This document shows positions 1 to 8,871 of a stretch of 64,000 bases of DNA, piece after piece. Origin of the DNA: Heliocidaris erythrogramma (Eukaryota > Echinodermata > Echinoidea > Camarodonta > Echinometridae). A program made the position numbers and the translations under genes. Where the stretch lies: positions 13,647,725-13,711,724 of the forward strand of contig CM046866.1 of NCBI GenBank assembly GCA_025617745.1, in the 5' to 3' direction. Within the stretch, counting starts at the first letter, position 1; each line of letters begins with the position of its first letter. The notes beneath the pieces are model-generated. The model had not been told where the DNA came from. It saw only the letters and a program-made list of their open reading frames with translations, and searched no databases.

Positions 1-191
1 CAATGGTGTCAGCGAGGTGATCAGGAATTTGGTTTGACAAAAGATTCTACAAGTGAACAACCTTGTATACAGTTTAAAGTTTTATTTTACAATGCTTAAT
101 AAAATCATGACACCCCTTTTTTTCCCAAAACATTAAATATGAATTATAGATTGATCTTTAATTAAATCATTAGTAGGTAGGAATCCAACAA

Positions 192-263
192 GGGGGTATA
201 GCTCAGTGGTAGAGCGCTCGCTTTGCATGCGAGAGGCCTCGGGTTCGATCCCCGATACCTCCA
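192..263 (+). tRNA. tRNA-Ala (TGC), array copy 1
   Basis: A 72-nt cloverleaf: a 7-bp acceptor stem with the G3:U70 pair that identifies tRNA-Ala, D arm, anticodon stem CTCGC/GCGAG with loop TTTGCAT (anticodon TGC, reads GCA/GCG), and a T arm with loop TTCGATC. The A box (TAGCTCAGTGG) and B box (GGTTCGATCCC) are intact. CCA is not encoded beyond the discriminator A. No run of four or more T lies close downstream (only TTTG), so Pol III termination here may be weaker than at sister copies. Confidence 0.95.
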
Positions 264-601
264 GTGTCCATTTGTTTAATTGTCTATATCATAGTGTTTT
301 GACAAAAGGAACAATTCAGACACTAATCTTTTTAAAGTCCAAAATGTTCAAATCAGTATATTCGATAATGCCCTCTTGTGTGTTTGATTTCAAATCAGTA
401 TATTCGACAATCCCCTTGTGTGTTTGATTTCAAGTCAGTATATTCGATAATGCCTTTGTGTGTTTAATTTTTTTTAAAAATCACATTGTAAATGATATGC
501 GCTCATAGAAAACTTTTTTCCTTAAAACTACTCATCATTTTGCTATAAATTCTTCGACTTGTAGATAATGAGTTATCCATATTATACAGTGCAGCCAACA
601 T

Positions 602-673
602 GGGGGTATAGCTCAGTGGTAGAGCGCTCGCTTTGCATGCGAGAGGCCTCGGGTTCGATCCCCGATACCTCCA
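602..673 (+). tRNA. tRNA-Ala (TGC), array copy 2
   Basis: Identical in sequence to copy 1, with anticodon TGC, the G3:U70 pair and intact A and B boxes. A T6 run starts 8 nt past the end and is a good Pol III terminator. The 5' flank ends GCAGCCAACAT, as for several other array members. Confidence 0.96.
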
Positions 674-1124
674 GTGTCCATTTTTTATTGTTAATTTCAT
701 AGTGTTGTGAAAAAAAGGAACAATTCAGACACTTTTTAAAGTTCAAAATGTTCAAATCAGTATATTCGATAATGCCCTTGTGTGTTTGATTTCAAATCAG
801 TATATTCGATAATGCCCTTGTGTGTTTGATTTAAAATCAGTATATTCGACAATGCCCTTGTGTGTTTGATTTCAAGTCAGTATATTCGATAATGCCCTCT
901 TGTGTGTTTGATTTCAAATCAGTATATTCGACAATCCCCTTCTGTGTTTGATTTCAAGTCAGTATATTCGATAATGCCTTTGTGTGTTTAATTTTTTTAA
1001 AAATCACATTGTAAATGATATGCGCTCATCGAAAACTTTTTTCCTTAAAACTAATCATCATTTTGCTATAAATTCTTCGAGTTGTAGATAATGAGTTATC
1101 CATATTTTACAGGGCAGCCAACAT

Positions 1125-1196
1125 GGGGGTATAGCTCAGTGGTAGAGCGCTCGCTTTTTATGCGAGAGGCCTCGGGTTCGATCCCCGATACCTCCA
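1125..1196 (+). tRNA. tRNA-Ala body with TTT (Lys) anticodon, copy 3
   Basis: All 72 positions match the array tRNA-Ala except two in the anticodon loop, which reads TTTTTAT instead of TTTGCAT, giving anticodon TTT (reads AAA/AAG, Lys). The acceptor stem with G3:U70, the T arm and both promoter boxes are unchanged, and a T6 terminator follows. Alanyl-tRNA synthetase recognises G3:U70 and does not read the anticodon, so charging with alanine is the expectation. It does not otherwise resemble a tRNA-Lys. Expression is unknown, and it could be a transcribed pseudogene. Confidence 0.85.
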
Positions 1197-1433
1197 GTGT
1201 CCATTTTTTATTGTTTATTTCATAGTGTTTTGAAAAACAAGGAACAATTCAGACACTTTTTAAAGTTCAAAATGTTCAAATCAGTATATTCGATAATGCC
1301 CTCGTGTGTTTGATTTTTTTAAAACCACATGATATGCGCTGATAGAAACTTTTTTTTCTTCAAACCACTCATCATTTTGCTATAAATTCTTCGACTTGTA
1401 GATAATGACTTATCCGGCTAAGGAAGCCAACAA

Positions 1434-1505
1434 GGGTGTATAGCTCAGTGGTAGAGCGCTCGCTTCGCATGCGAGAGGCCTCGGGTTCGATCCCCGATAC
1501 CTCCA
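1434..1505 (+). tRNA. tRNA-Ala (CGC), array copy 4
   Basis: The anticodon loop is TTCGCAT, giving anticodon CGC for alanine codon GCG. The acceptor 5' strand is GGGTGTA rather than GGGGGTA, so position 4 (T) faces C69: one mismatch in the stem, with G3:U70 kept. The A and B boxes are intact. A TTTT run lies 1-2 nt past the discriminator, unlike the T6 further out in the TGC copies. The same variant recurs at 3,355. Confidence 0.88.
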
Positions 1506-1795
1506 GCTTTTAGGCCTTCTTATTTTTACAATGTATGCCGAGATAATTTCTCTTAATGAAAACGAAAAAAGAAAAAAAAAAAAAGGAGAAGAGGAGATTG
1601 ATGGAGCAATGGTGTCAGCGAGGTGATCAGGAATTTGGTTTGACAAAAGATTCTACAAGTGAACAACCTTTTAAACAGTTTAAAGTTTTATTTTACAATG
1701 CTTAATAAAATCATGACGCCCCTTTTTTCCAAAACATTAACTTTGAATTATAGATTGATCTTCAATTAAATCATTAGTATATGAGAAGCCTACAA

Positions 1796-1867
1796 GGGGG
1801 TATAGCTCAGTGGTAGAGCGCTCGCTTTGCATGCGAGAGGCCTCGGGTTCGATCCCCGATACCTCCA
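1796..1867 (+). tRNA. tRNA-Ala (TGC), array copy 5
   Basis: Identical to the canonical array gene, with anticodon TGC, G3:U70, intact A and B boxes and a T6 run 8 nt downstream. The 5' flank (GAGAAGCCTACAA) is shared with the copy at 3,715, its counterpart in the next unit. Confidence 0.96.
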
Positions 1868-2197
1868 GTGTCCATTTTTTAATTGTTTATTTCATAGTGT
1901 TTTGAAAAAAGGAACAATTCAGACACTTTTTAAAGTTCAAAATGTTCAAATCAGTGTATTCGATAATGCCCTTGTGTGTTTGATTTCAAATCAGTATATT
2001 CGACAATGCCCTTGTGTGTTTGATTTCAAGTCAGTATATTCGATAATGCCTTTGTGTGTTTAATTTTTTTTAAAAATCACATTGTAAATGATATGCGCTC
2101 ATAGAAAACTTTTTTCCTTAAAACTACTCATCATTTTGCTATAAATTCTTCGACTTGTAGATAATGAGTTATCCATATTATACAGTGCAGCCAACAT

Positions 2198-2269
2198 GGG
2201 GGTATAGCTCAGTGGTAGAGCGCTCGCTTTGCATGCGAGAGGCCTCGGGTTCGATCCCCGATACCTCCA
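2198..2269 (+). tRNA. tRNA-Ala (TGC), array copy 6
   Basis: Canonical array sequence with anticodon TGC, intact internal promoter and a T6 terminator. It is the unit-2 counterpart of the copy at 602, and the spacers on both sides are nearly identical to those of that copy. Confidence 0.96.
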
Positions 2270-2720
2270 GTGTCCATTTTTTATTGTTAATTTCATAGTG
2301 TTGTGAAAAAAAGGAACAATTCAGACACTTTTTAAAGTTCAAAATGTTCAAATCAGTATATTCGATAATGCCCTTGTGTGTTTGATTTCAAATCAGTATA
2401 TTCGATAATGCCCTTGTGTGTTTGATTTAAAATCAGTATATTCGACAATGCCCTTGTGTGTTTGATTTCAAGTCAGTATATTCGATAATGCCCTCTTGTG
2501 TGTTTGATTTCAAATCAGTATATTCGACAATCCCCTTCTGTGTTTGATTTCAAGTCAGTATATTCGATAATGCCTTTGTGTGTTTAATTTTTTTAAAAAT
2601 CACATTGTAAATGATATGCGCTCATAGAAAACTTTTTTCCTTAAAACTACTCATCATTTTGCTATAAATTCTTCGACTTGTAGATAATGAGTTATCCATA
2701 TTATACAGTGCAGCCAACAT

Positions 2721-2791
2721 GGGGTATAGCTCAGTGGTAGAGCGCTCGCTTTGCATGCGAGAGGCCTCGGTTTCGATCCCCGATACCTCCA
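2721..2791 (+). tRNA. Degenerate tRNA-Ala (TGC), array copy 7
   Basis: One G is missing at the 5' end (GGGGTA instead of GGGGGTA), which shortens the acceptor stem. The T stem carries a G-to-T change (CGGTTTCGATC), which breaks a pair and alters the B box. The anticodon loop is still TTTGCAT. Unit 1 has no counterpart. It is probably a decaying copy with weak or no transcription. Confidence 0.75.
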
Positions 2792-3047
2792 GTGTCCATT
2801 TTTTATTGTTTATTTCATAGTGTTTTGAAAAAAGGAACATTTCACACATTTTTTTTAAATTTAAAATTCAATATGTTGAAATCAGTATATTCGATAATGC
2901 CTTTGTGTGTTTAATTTTTTTAAAAATCACATTGTAAATGATATGCGCTCATCGAAAACTTTTTTCCTTAAAACTAATCATCATTTTGCTATAAATTCTT
3001 CGAGTTGTAGATAATGAGTTATCCATATTTTACAGGGCAGCCAACAT

Positions 3048-3119
3048 GGGGGTATAGCTCAGTGGTAGAGCGCTCGCTTTTTATGCGAGAGGCCTCGGGT
3101 TCGATCCCCGATACCTCCA
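3048..3119 (+). tRNA. tRNA-Ala body with TTT (Lys) anticodon, copy 8
   Basis: Identical to the copy at 1,125, with anticodon loop TTTTTAT, the G3:U70 acceptor, intact A and B boxes and a T6 terminator. The upstream 100 bp, which has its own small differences from other spacers, is also shared with 1,125 and 4,441, so the variant spread together with its flank. Confidence 0.85.
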
Positions 3120-3354
3120 GTGTCCATTTTTTATTGTTTATTTCATAGTGTTTTGAAAAACAAGGAACAATTCAGACACTTTTAAAGTTCAAAATGTTCA
3201 AATCAGTATATTCGATAATGCCCTCGTGTGTTTGATTTTTTTAAAACCACATGATATGCGCTGATAGAAACTTTTTTTTCTTCAAACCACTCATCATTTT
3301 GCTATAAATTCTTCGACTTGTAGATAATGACTTATCGGCTAAGGAAGCCAACAA

Positions 3355-3426
3355 GGGTGTATAGCTCAGTGGTAGAGCGCTCGCTTCGCATGCGAGAGGC
3401 CTCGGGTTCGATCCCCGATACCTCCA
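3355..3426 (+). tRNA. tRNA-Ala (CGC), array copy 9
   Basis: Same as the copy at 1,434, with anticodon CGC, the T4/C69 mismatch in the acceptor stem and a TTTT run just after the gene. Two identical copies show that the mismatch predates the unit duplication. Confidence 0.88.
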
Positions 3427-3714
3427 GCTTTTAGGCCTTCTTATTTTTACAATGTATGCCGAGATAATTTCTCTTAATGAAAACGAAAAAAGAAAAAAAA
3501 AAAAAGGAGAAGAGGAGATTGATGGAGCAATGGTGTCAGCGAGGTGATCAGGAATTTGTTTTGACGAAAGGTTCTACAAGTGAACAATCTTAAACAGTTT
3601 AAAGTTTTATTTTACAATGCTTAATAAAATCATGACGCCCCTTTTTTCCAAAACATTAACTTTGAATTATAGATTGATCTTCAATTAAATCATTAGTATA
3701 TGAGAAGCCTACAA

Positions 3715-3786
3715 GGGGGTATAGCTCAGTGGTAGAGCGCTCGCTTTGCATGCGAGAGGCCTCGGGTTCGATCCCCGATACCTCCA
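3715..3786 (+). tRNA. tRNA-Ala (TGC), array copy 10
   Basis: Canonical array sequence with TGC anticodon, intact promoter boxes and a T6 terminator. It is the unit-3 counterpart of the copy at 1,796, including the flank with three 40-bp minisatellite units. Confidence 0.96.
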
Positions 3787-4116
3787 GTGTCCATTTTTTA
3801 ATTGTTTATTTCATAGTGTTTTGAAAAAAGGAACAATTCAGACACTTTTTAAAGTTCAAAATGTTCAAATCAGTGTATTCGATAATGCCCTTGTGTGTTT
3901 GATTTCAAATCAGTATATTCGACAATGCCCTTGTGTGTTTGATTTCAAGTCAGTATATTCGATAATGCCTTTGTGTGTTTAATTTTTTTTAAAAATCACA
4001 TTGTAAATGATATGCGCTCATAGAAACCTTTTTTCCTTAAAACTACTCATCATTTTGCTATAAATTCTTCGACTTGTAGATAATGAGTTATCCATATTAT
4101 ACAGTGCAGCCATCAT

Positions 4117-4188
4117 GGGGGTATAGCTCAGTGGTAGAGCGCTCGCTTTGCATGCGAGAGGCCTCGGGTTCGATCCCCGATATCTCCA
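4117..4188 (+). tRNA. tRNA-Ala (TGC), array copy 11
   Basis: The anticodon is TGC. The 3' acceptor strand is TATCTCC instead of TACCTCC, so pair 5:68 is G:U rather than G:C, while G3:U70 is kept. The downstream flank is ATTTAAAAAAATTG, so no T4 run is close. The copy at 4,763 shares both traits, so these two are recent duplicates. Confidence 0.92.
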
Positions 4189-4440
4189 GTGTCCATTTAA
4201 AAAAATTGTTTATATCATAGTGTTTTGACAAAAGGAACATTTCAGACATTTTCTTAAAATTCAAAATGTTCAAATCAGTATATTCGATAATGCCTTTGTG
4301 TGTTTAATTTTTTTAAAAATCACATTGTAAATGATATGCGCTCATCGAAAACTTTTTTCCTTAAAACTAATCATCATTTTGCTATAAATTCTTCGAGTTG
4401 TAGATAATGAGTTATCCATATTTTACAGGGCAGCCAACAT

Positions 4441-4512
4441 GGGGGTATAGCTCAGTGGTAGAGCGCTCGCTTTTTATGCGAGAGGCCTCGGGTTCGATCC
4501 CCGATACCTCCA
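4441..4512 (+). tRNA. tRNA-Ala body with TTT (Lys) anticodon, copy 12
   Basis: Third copy of the anticodon-switched gene, identical to those at 1,125 and 3,048 over 72 nt. The loop is TTTTTAT, G3:U70 is kept, the A and B boxes are intact and a T6 terminator follows. It lies between two copies (4,117 and 4,763) that share a G5:U68 variant. Confidence 0.85.
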
Positions 4513-4762
4513 GTGTCCATTTTTTATTGTTTATTTCATAGTGTTTTGAAAAAATGGAACAATTCAAACACTTTTTTAAAGTTCAAAATGTTAAAATCAG
4601 TATATTCGATAATGCCTTTGTGTGTTTGATTTTTTTAAAAATCACATTGTAAATGATATGCGCTCATAGAAAACTTTTTTTCTTAAAACTACTCATCATT
4701 TTGCTATAAATTCTTCGACATGTAGATAATGACTTATCCATATTTTACAGGGCAGCCAACAT

Positions 4763-4834
4763 GGGGGTATAGCTCAGTGGTAGAGCGCTCGCTTTGCATG
4801 CGAGAGGCCTCGGGTTCGATCCCCGATATCTCCA
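4763..4834 (+). tRNA. tRNA-Ala (TGC), array copy 13
   Basis: TGC anticodon, with the same G5:U68 acceptor pair and the same downstream flank lacking T4 as the copy at 4,117. Promoter boxes are intact. Confidence 0.92.
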
Positions 4835-5074
4835 GTGTCCATTTAAAAAAATTGTTTATATCATAGTGTTTTGACAAAAGGAACATTTCAGACATTTTCT
4901 TAAAATTCAAAATGTTCAAATCAGTATATTCGATAATGCCCTTGTGTGTTTGATTTTTTAAAAATCACATTGTAAATGATTTGCGTTTATAGAAACTTTT
5001 TTTTTCTTCAAACTGCTCATCATTTTGCTATAAATTCTTCTACATGTACTTGTAGATAATGACTTAGCCAACAA

Positions 5075-5146
5075 GGGGGTATAGCTCAGTGGTAGAGCGC
5101 TCGCTTTGCATGCGAGAGGCCTCGGGTTCGATCCCCGGTACCTCCA
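5075..5146 (+). tRNA. tRNA-Ala (TGC), array copy 14
   Basis: TGC anticodon. The T stem ends CCCGG rather than CCCGA, making its outer pair T:G, a tolerable wobble. G3:U70 and the promoter boxes are kept. The terminator is T5. The spacers on both sides are more diverged than elsewhere, as expected near an array edge. Confidence 0.92.
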
Positions 5147-5364
5147 GCATTCATTTTTATTGTTTATTTCATAGTGTTTGGAAAAAGGAACAATTCAGAC
5201 ACTTGTTTAAAGTTCAATAATGCCCTTGTGTGTTTGATTTTGTTAAAATCACATTGTAAATGATATGCGCTTATAGAGATTCTTTTTTCTCCAAACTACT
5301 CACCGTTCTGCTATAAATTCTGCGACTCGTAGATAATGCCTTACCCATATAGGGGAGCCAAGAA

Positions 5365-5436
5365 GGGGGTATAGCTCAGTGGTAGAGCGCTCGCTTTGCA
5401 TGCGAGAGGCCTCGGGTTCGATCACCGATACCTGCA
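5365..5436 (+). tRNA. Degenerate tRNA-Ala (TGC), last array copy
   Basis: The anticodon loop is intact (TTTGCAT), but the T stem has C-to-A at the otherwise invariant position 61 (ATCACCGA), which breaks the G53:C61 pair and the B box. The acceptor 3' strand is TACCTGC, losing pair 2:71. It is probably a pseudogene at the end of the array. A T5 run follows. Confidence 0.75.
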
Positions 5437-5705
5437 GTATTCTTTTTACTTCATAATCATGATAATATATTTCATAGTTTTTACATGGTTTTATTCTCTA
5501 AGCAGAATATTGATTTAAAGGGTATACAAGCTAATACGCCCTGCCATTAGCAATGTGGATGTGTGTTGTTTTTTCCTGTTAAAAGATCCCTAACGGGATG
5601 GACGGGAACACCTTACCGGAAATCGATTTATAGGTCGTTTTACGCACGTAGATTTGATCGTTCCAGTATTTCGTCTCCATCTGTAATAACGTAATGATTG
5701 ATCGA

Positions 5706-5762
5706 TAGAGAGAGAGAGAGAGGGAGAGAGGGAGGGAGAGAGAGAGAGAGAGAGAGATAGAG
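5706..5762. repeat. (GA)n microsatellite
   Basis: Almost pure GA/GGA dinucleotide tract just outside the tRNA array. Confidence 0.9.
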
Positions 5763-5989
5763 AAGGTGGTAGTCACAATGGACAATGGACAATAATGAAA
5801 AATAAAACGGTCGCGTAGTAACAGACAACCTCAGAATCATGAACGGAGGATAGTGGAAGCGTAAGATATTTGTTGATCTCCAGTTAATTTTATATGGCTT
5901 GAATTATGAAGGGGACAAGGTCATACTTTCTATAATTAAGAATAATATTTTGGTCTTATTTACCCATGGTAGCCACATCTGTATTAATT

Positions 5990-6145
5990 CTGCTGTTCCT
6001 GCAGTTATCATTATCCCAGAATTGCCAGGTACCCGGGTAGAGAGAGCCAAATACGGGCAAACGCCTTGCCTAAGGATGTAAGCATCGATCATGGATCGAA
6101 CCAGAGACCTCTCGATTGGCATGCAGTTGTATCTTCTTCAATTTA
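5990..6145 (-). mobile_element. tRNA-derived SINE remnant
   Basis: Read on the minus strand, it has a tRNA-like B-box stretch (GGTCTCTGGTTCGATCC) followed by a body containing CTTACATCCTTAGGCAAGGC and TTTGCCCGTATTTGGCTC. That order resembles common deuterostome tRNA-derived SINE copies in which a 'cttgcccaaggac'-like block adjoins the tRNA-like part. It is diverged and has no tail that can be seen. Family assignment rests on pattern memory, not on a search. Confidence 0.5.
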
Positions 6146-7500
6146 CATAAATTATTCTACACGGGTGATTCCATTCTGGAACGCAATGCTTCAATGCCAC
6201 AAAGACAAAGAAAAAAAAAAACAAACTACAAAACGTGTATAATTTTCGTCATTTTATTATAAATTATGATGGAAGATCATTCCATCTAAAAAAAAATATC
6301 ACAAACAAATAAATTTCACAAAAATACGGTATATTTGAAAGAGCAAAACAATAAAACATCATGAAAATTCGAACACAAATGATTTGATTACACAAAAATT
6401 AACAAAACATCATCCAAATGTACTGTTTTTGATAAATAAAGATTGACAAAGCAAAGTAAAACAAAACAAAGATATTTACCTGCAACTAGTTGGGTTAAAA
6501 TTCGTTGGTGAAGATGATCAATTTAATATTTCATCTCATATCAAACACAAGAGTTCTAAATGCCAGGTGTAGGCGAGATTAATTAACTTTGATCACGATC
6601 GCTAAGTAAAATCATCTATAACCAAGTGAACATAATTATATGTGAATACTGTTTACTGCTTTGCAAGAAAAAAAAGTTCGATACCTAATCATGCTAATAC
6701 TACATACAAACACTATCCAATGACTACTACCATTTTTATGATACCCTAAATAAAACATTATGTTCATCTGGGGCCTCTGGCATAAAAAGCTGCGATTGTT
6801 TGCAATTTGAAAACTCAAACGTACTTCTAAAATACGCCATTCTGATTGATGAATGTCCAGTTGCTTTGGATTCTTGGGGTTGCGTCCCAGCGCACTTTTC
6901 AGAAAAAATACGCCTCAGCCTGAGACTTGCTGAAACTTTCGATTAAAAAAAAAAGACACTGTACTTGAAATGCTTTTTACCATAGTCCCAAATTGTCAAA
7001 CCTTAGCATGTCTAAACAATAAGTCAGGAAAATACACAAATCGAGAGAATAACACATAGGCCAATGACCCCCCTCCTCCCATAAAAAAAATCAAAGGTAA
7101 AAAAGAAATGATATCGAGACAAAGACTAATACTGATCCATGTTGACATTAAGTTCCTCGCTTTTGCAGATACATATATATGTACAAGGCACTGTATAAAA
7201 ATTGAGCGGACTGTTAAAAAACAACATTAATTACTTTATGGCTCACATTCCGAACTTTTAAAAGGCCATTTCCTGGAAAAAATTGTTATTGTTTAGACAT
7301 CTATCATGTAATTATGAGATCAAAACAAAACAACTTCACGCTTCTTTAACTGAAATTACCCCCCATTCTTAAAATATTGATAAGTTACTCCATTTGTGTG
7401 TCCTGTCCTACACCTTACTGTATGACACAGAACAAATTACTGAATGTGTAGTCTTAAACTGGACACAATGTTGGACGGATATTGTACAGTACAAGCGATT

Positions 7501-7542
7501 GGGGGGGGGGGGGGGAAGGGGGGGGGGGGGAGGGGGGGGGGG
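7501..7542 (+). repeat. Long interrupted G-tract
   Basis: Three G-runs of 15, 13 and 11 separated by AA and A. The sequence could form G-quadruplexes. Similar pure G or C tracts recur near 11,922, 12,018, 18,366, 38,137, 54,197 and 61,624. Confidence 0.9.
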
Positions 7543-8871
7543 TTAGAGTCCAAGCTAGGAACATAGTAGACTATCAGGTATTCGTTCTAGGGTATATGTT
7601 ATCGTATTATACATAATAATGATCAATATAGAAAAACATTCAATAGTAAATATCATCAAAATAGAATTATTCACAAGCATGATCATTCGTAGTTAAAGCA
7701 GCATCGGAAGACATTTTGGTCAATGAAAGAATTTACATAGATCAAAGGCAAAATACAGTCTTTGTCACATATAATAATTCAAGAGAAATGCATTGTTCTA
7801 CCATACTCTTTTCACAAGAATACAATACAAATCTAAAATTTAGATTATACACAAATATCGTTTAACACACAAGTACACATGACTATCTACATCTCACAGA
7901 TCTCCGTCACTTTGATTGTCTATAAAGAGATAGAAACCTTTAAAAAAATCTGAGGCTTATAAATCATAAAATAAACCCTGTGAGAGTAATCTTAACAGTA
8001 TCAGATTTACAATGAAAGGAGATTTAGAATTAATACTGAAAAGGGAATACTTAGAGTGGTGGATCCAGGAGGGGGTGATAACACATGTTTGCTTTTTGTC
8101 AAGCAGAGATTTCTGCATGGGGCAAAAAAGCACGATACAAGATATATCTATTTTTGTTTACTTTGGTGGTGAGAGATTTTTTTAGTAAAAAGACACGAAA
8201 ATATGTGAAACTTTTTCCGCTCATCAAGGAATTTTCGGAGATGTGCAGCCCTCCACCCTTCCAATCTCCTTAAAAGTACTATTCAAAAGTTGATAGATGC
8301 GGCTACTTTTGCAATGCGTTTCTCGTTTTCCTCTTAGCAAACGAGCCTAGAAAAATGGCAAATCTCCTTTTTAAACACACACTATGTCACTCCTTTTGCT
8401 GTAAGTTTTTCAACATTTTTCACAGCCAAATTAGAAAGGATTTGTGTACAAATGAAATCTCTCTGTTAAATAGCACCTTTATCTTTTAGCTATCATTTAT
8501 TTATCGATCAAGATTACTGAGCTTGCTTCTTCACATACAAAGTCATGTTTTCCCCAAGGCGGCATTTTTTACCCTCAGCTGCTCAGTTTAGACTTGCGCA
8601 CCAGCCTCCACAAAAAAGAGGTTTCCTATGCACAAGATAGGATGAAACCATTTACCGTTCATCAGATTCATTGTGTCATGCTTTGCATCCCCCTCCCCTG
8701 CTAGCAAATATACCGAGGATTCTAGGGATATGTGTGGTGACTGCAAAGACATTAAAAACAATGCGTGAAAAAGGCCAGACATTACCCATCTCATAAATAT
8801 GAAAATTAATAATAATCACAAAATATTATTGCATCGCGTAGAAAATATCAGAATGCGTAGGATAAAATATC

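Larger units (their letters stand above)
340..4960 (+). repeat. 40-bp minisatellite in the tRNA spacers
   Basis: After most tRNA genes comes a run of units of about 40 bp built on tcagtatattcgataatgcc followed by a TTGTGTGTTTGATTT part. Copy number varies by spacer: about three at 353-470, six at 755-990, one at 1,276-1,316, three at 1,951-2,070, six at 2,356-2,590 and three at 3,869-3,990, with single copies near 2,880, 4,275, 4,590 and 4,918. The runs end at a conserved block (about 100 bp) that leads into the next tRNA. No function is visible. The copy-number differences fit slippage or unequal crossing-over inside the array. Confidence 0.85.
1..5437 (+). repeat. Tandem tRNA-Ala gene array, three higher-order units
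   Basis: Fifteen tRNA-Ala-type genes all lie on the plus strand, spaced about 290-525 bp. The same non-tRNA leader (beginning caatggtgtcagcgaggtga) occurs at 1, 1607 and 3528, which marks three higher-order units. The 1607 and 3528 leaders are 1,921 bp apart; the first unit is shorter, about 1,606 bp. Unit 1 has tRNAs at 192, 602, 1125 and 1434. Unit 2 has them at 1796, 2198, 2721, 3048 and 3355. Unit 3 has them at 3715, 4117, 4441, 4763, 5075 and 5365. Spacers are near-identical between units, pointing to recent duplication and unequal exchange; unit 1 lacks the block that carries the degenerate 2721 copy in unit 2. The spacers carry a 40-bp minisatellite. The window begins at the edge of a unit, so the array may continue to the left. 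Confidence 0.93.
5437..8871. other. Noncoding stretch between the tRNA array and the sulfotransferase gene
   Basis: AT-rich sequence with no credible coding frame. It holds a GA-rich microsatellite (5,706-5,760), a SINE remnant near 6,000-6,145, a long G-tract at 7,501-7,542 and a short GTGGATCCAGGAGGGG fragment of the dispersed G-run repeat near 8,058. The part just below 8,872 would be the 3' UTR of the minus-strand gene; no single polyadenylation signal stands out. Confidence 0.6.

Noticed and set aside
206-4919. Short open frames repeated across the tRNA array
   Set aside because: They run through tRNA genes and spacer repeats, often from non-ATG starts, and simply repeat with the array.
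1-5437. CRISPR-like look of evenly spaced ~72-nt repeats
   Set aside because: The repeats fold as tRNA-Ala with Pol III boxes, the spacers are repeats themselves, and the surroundings are eukaryotic.
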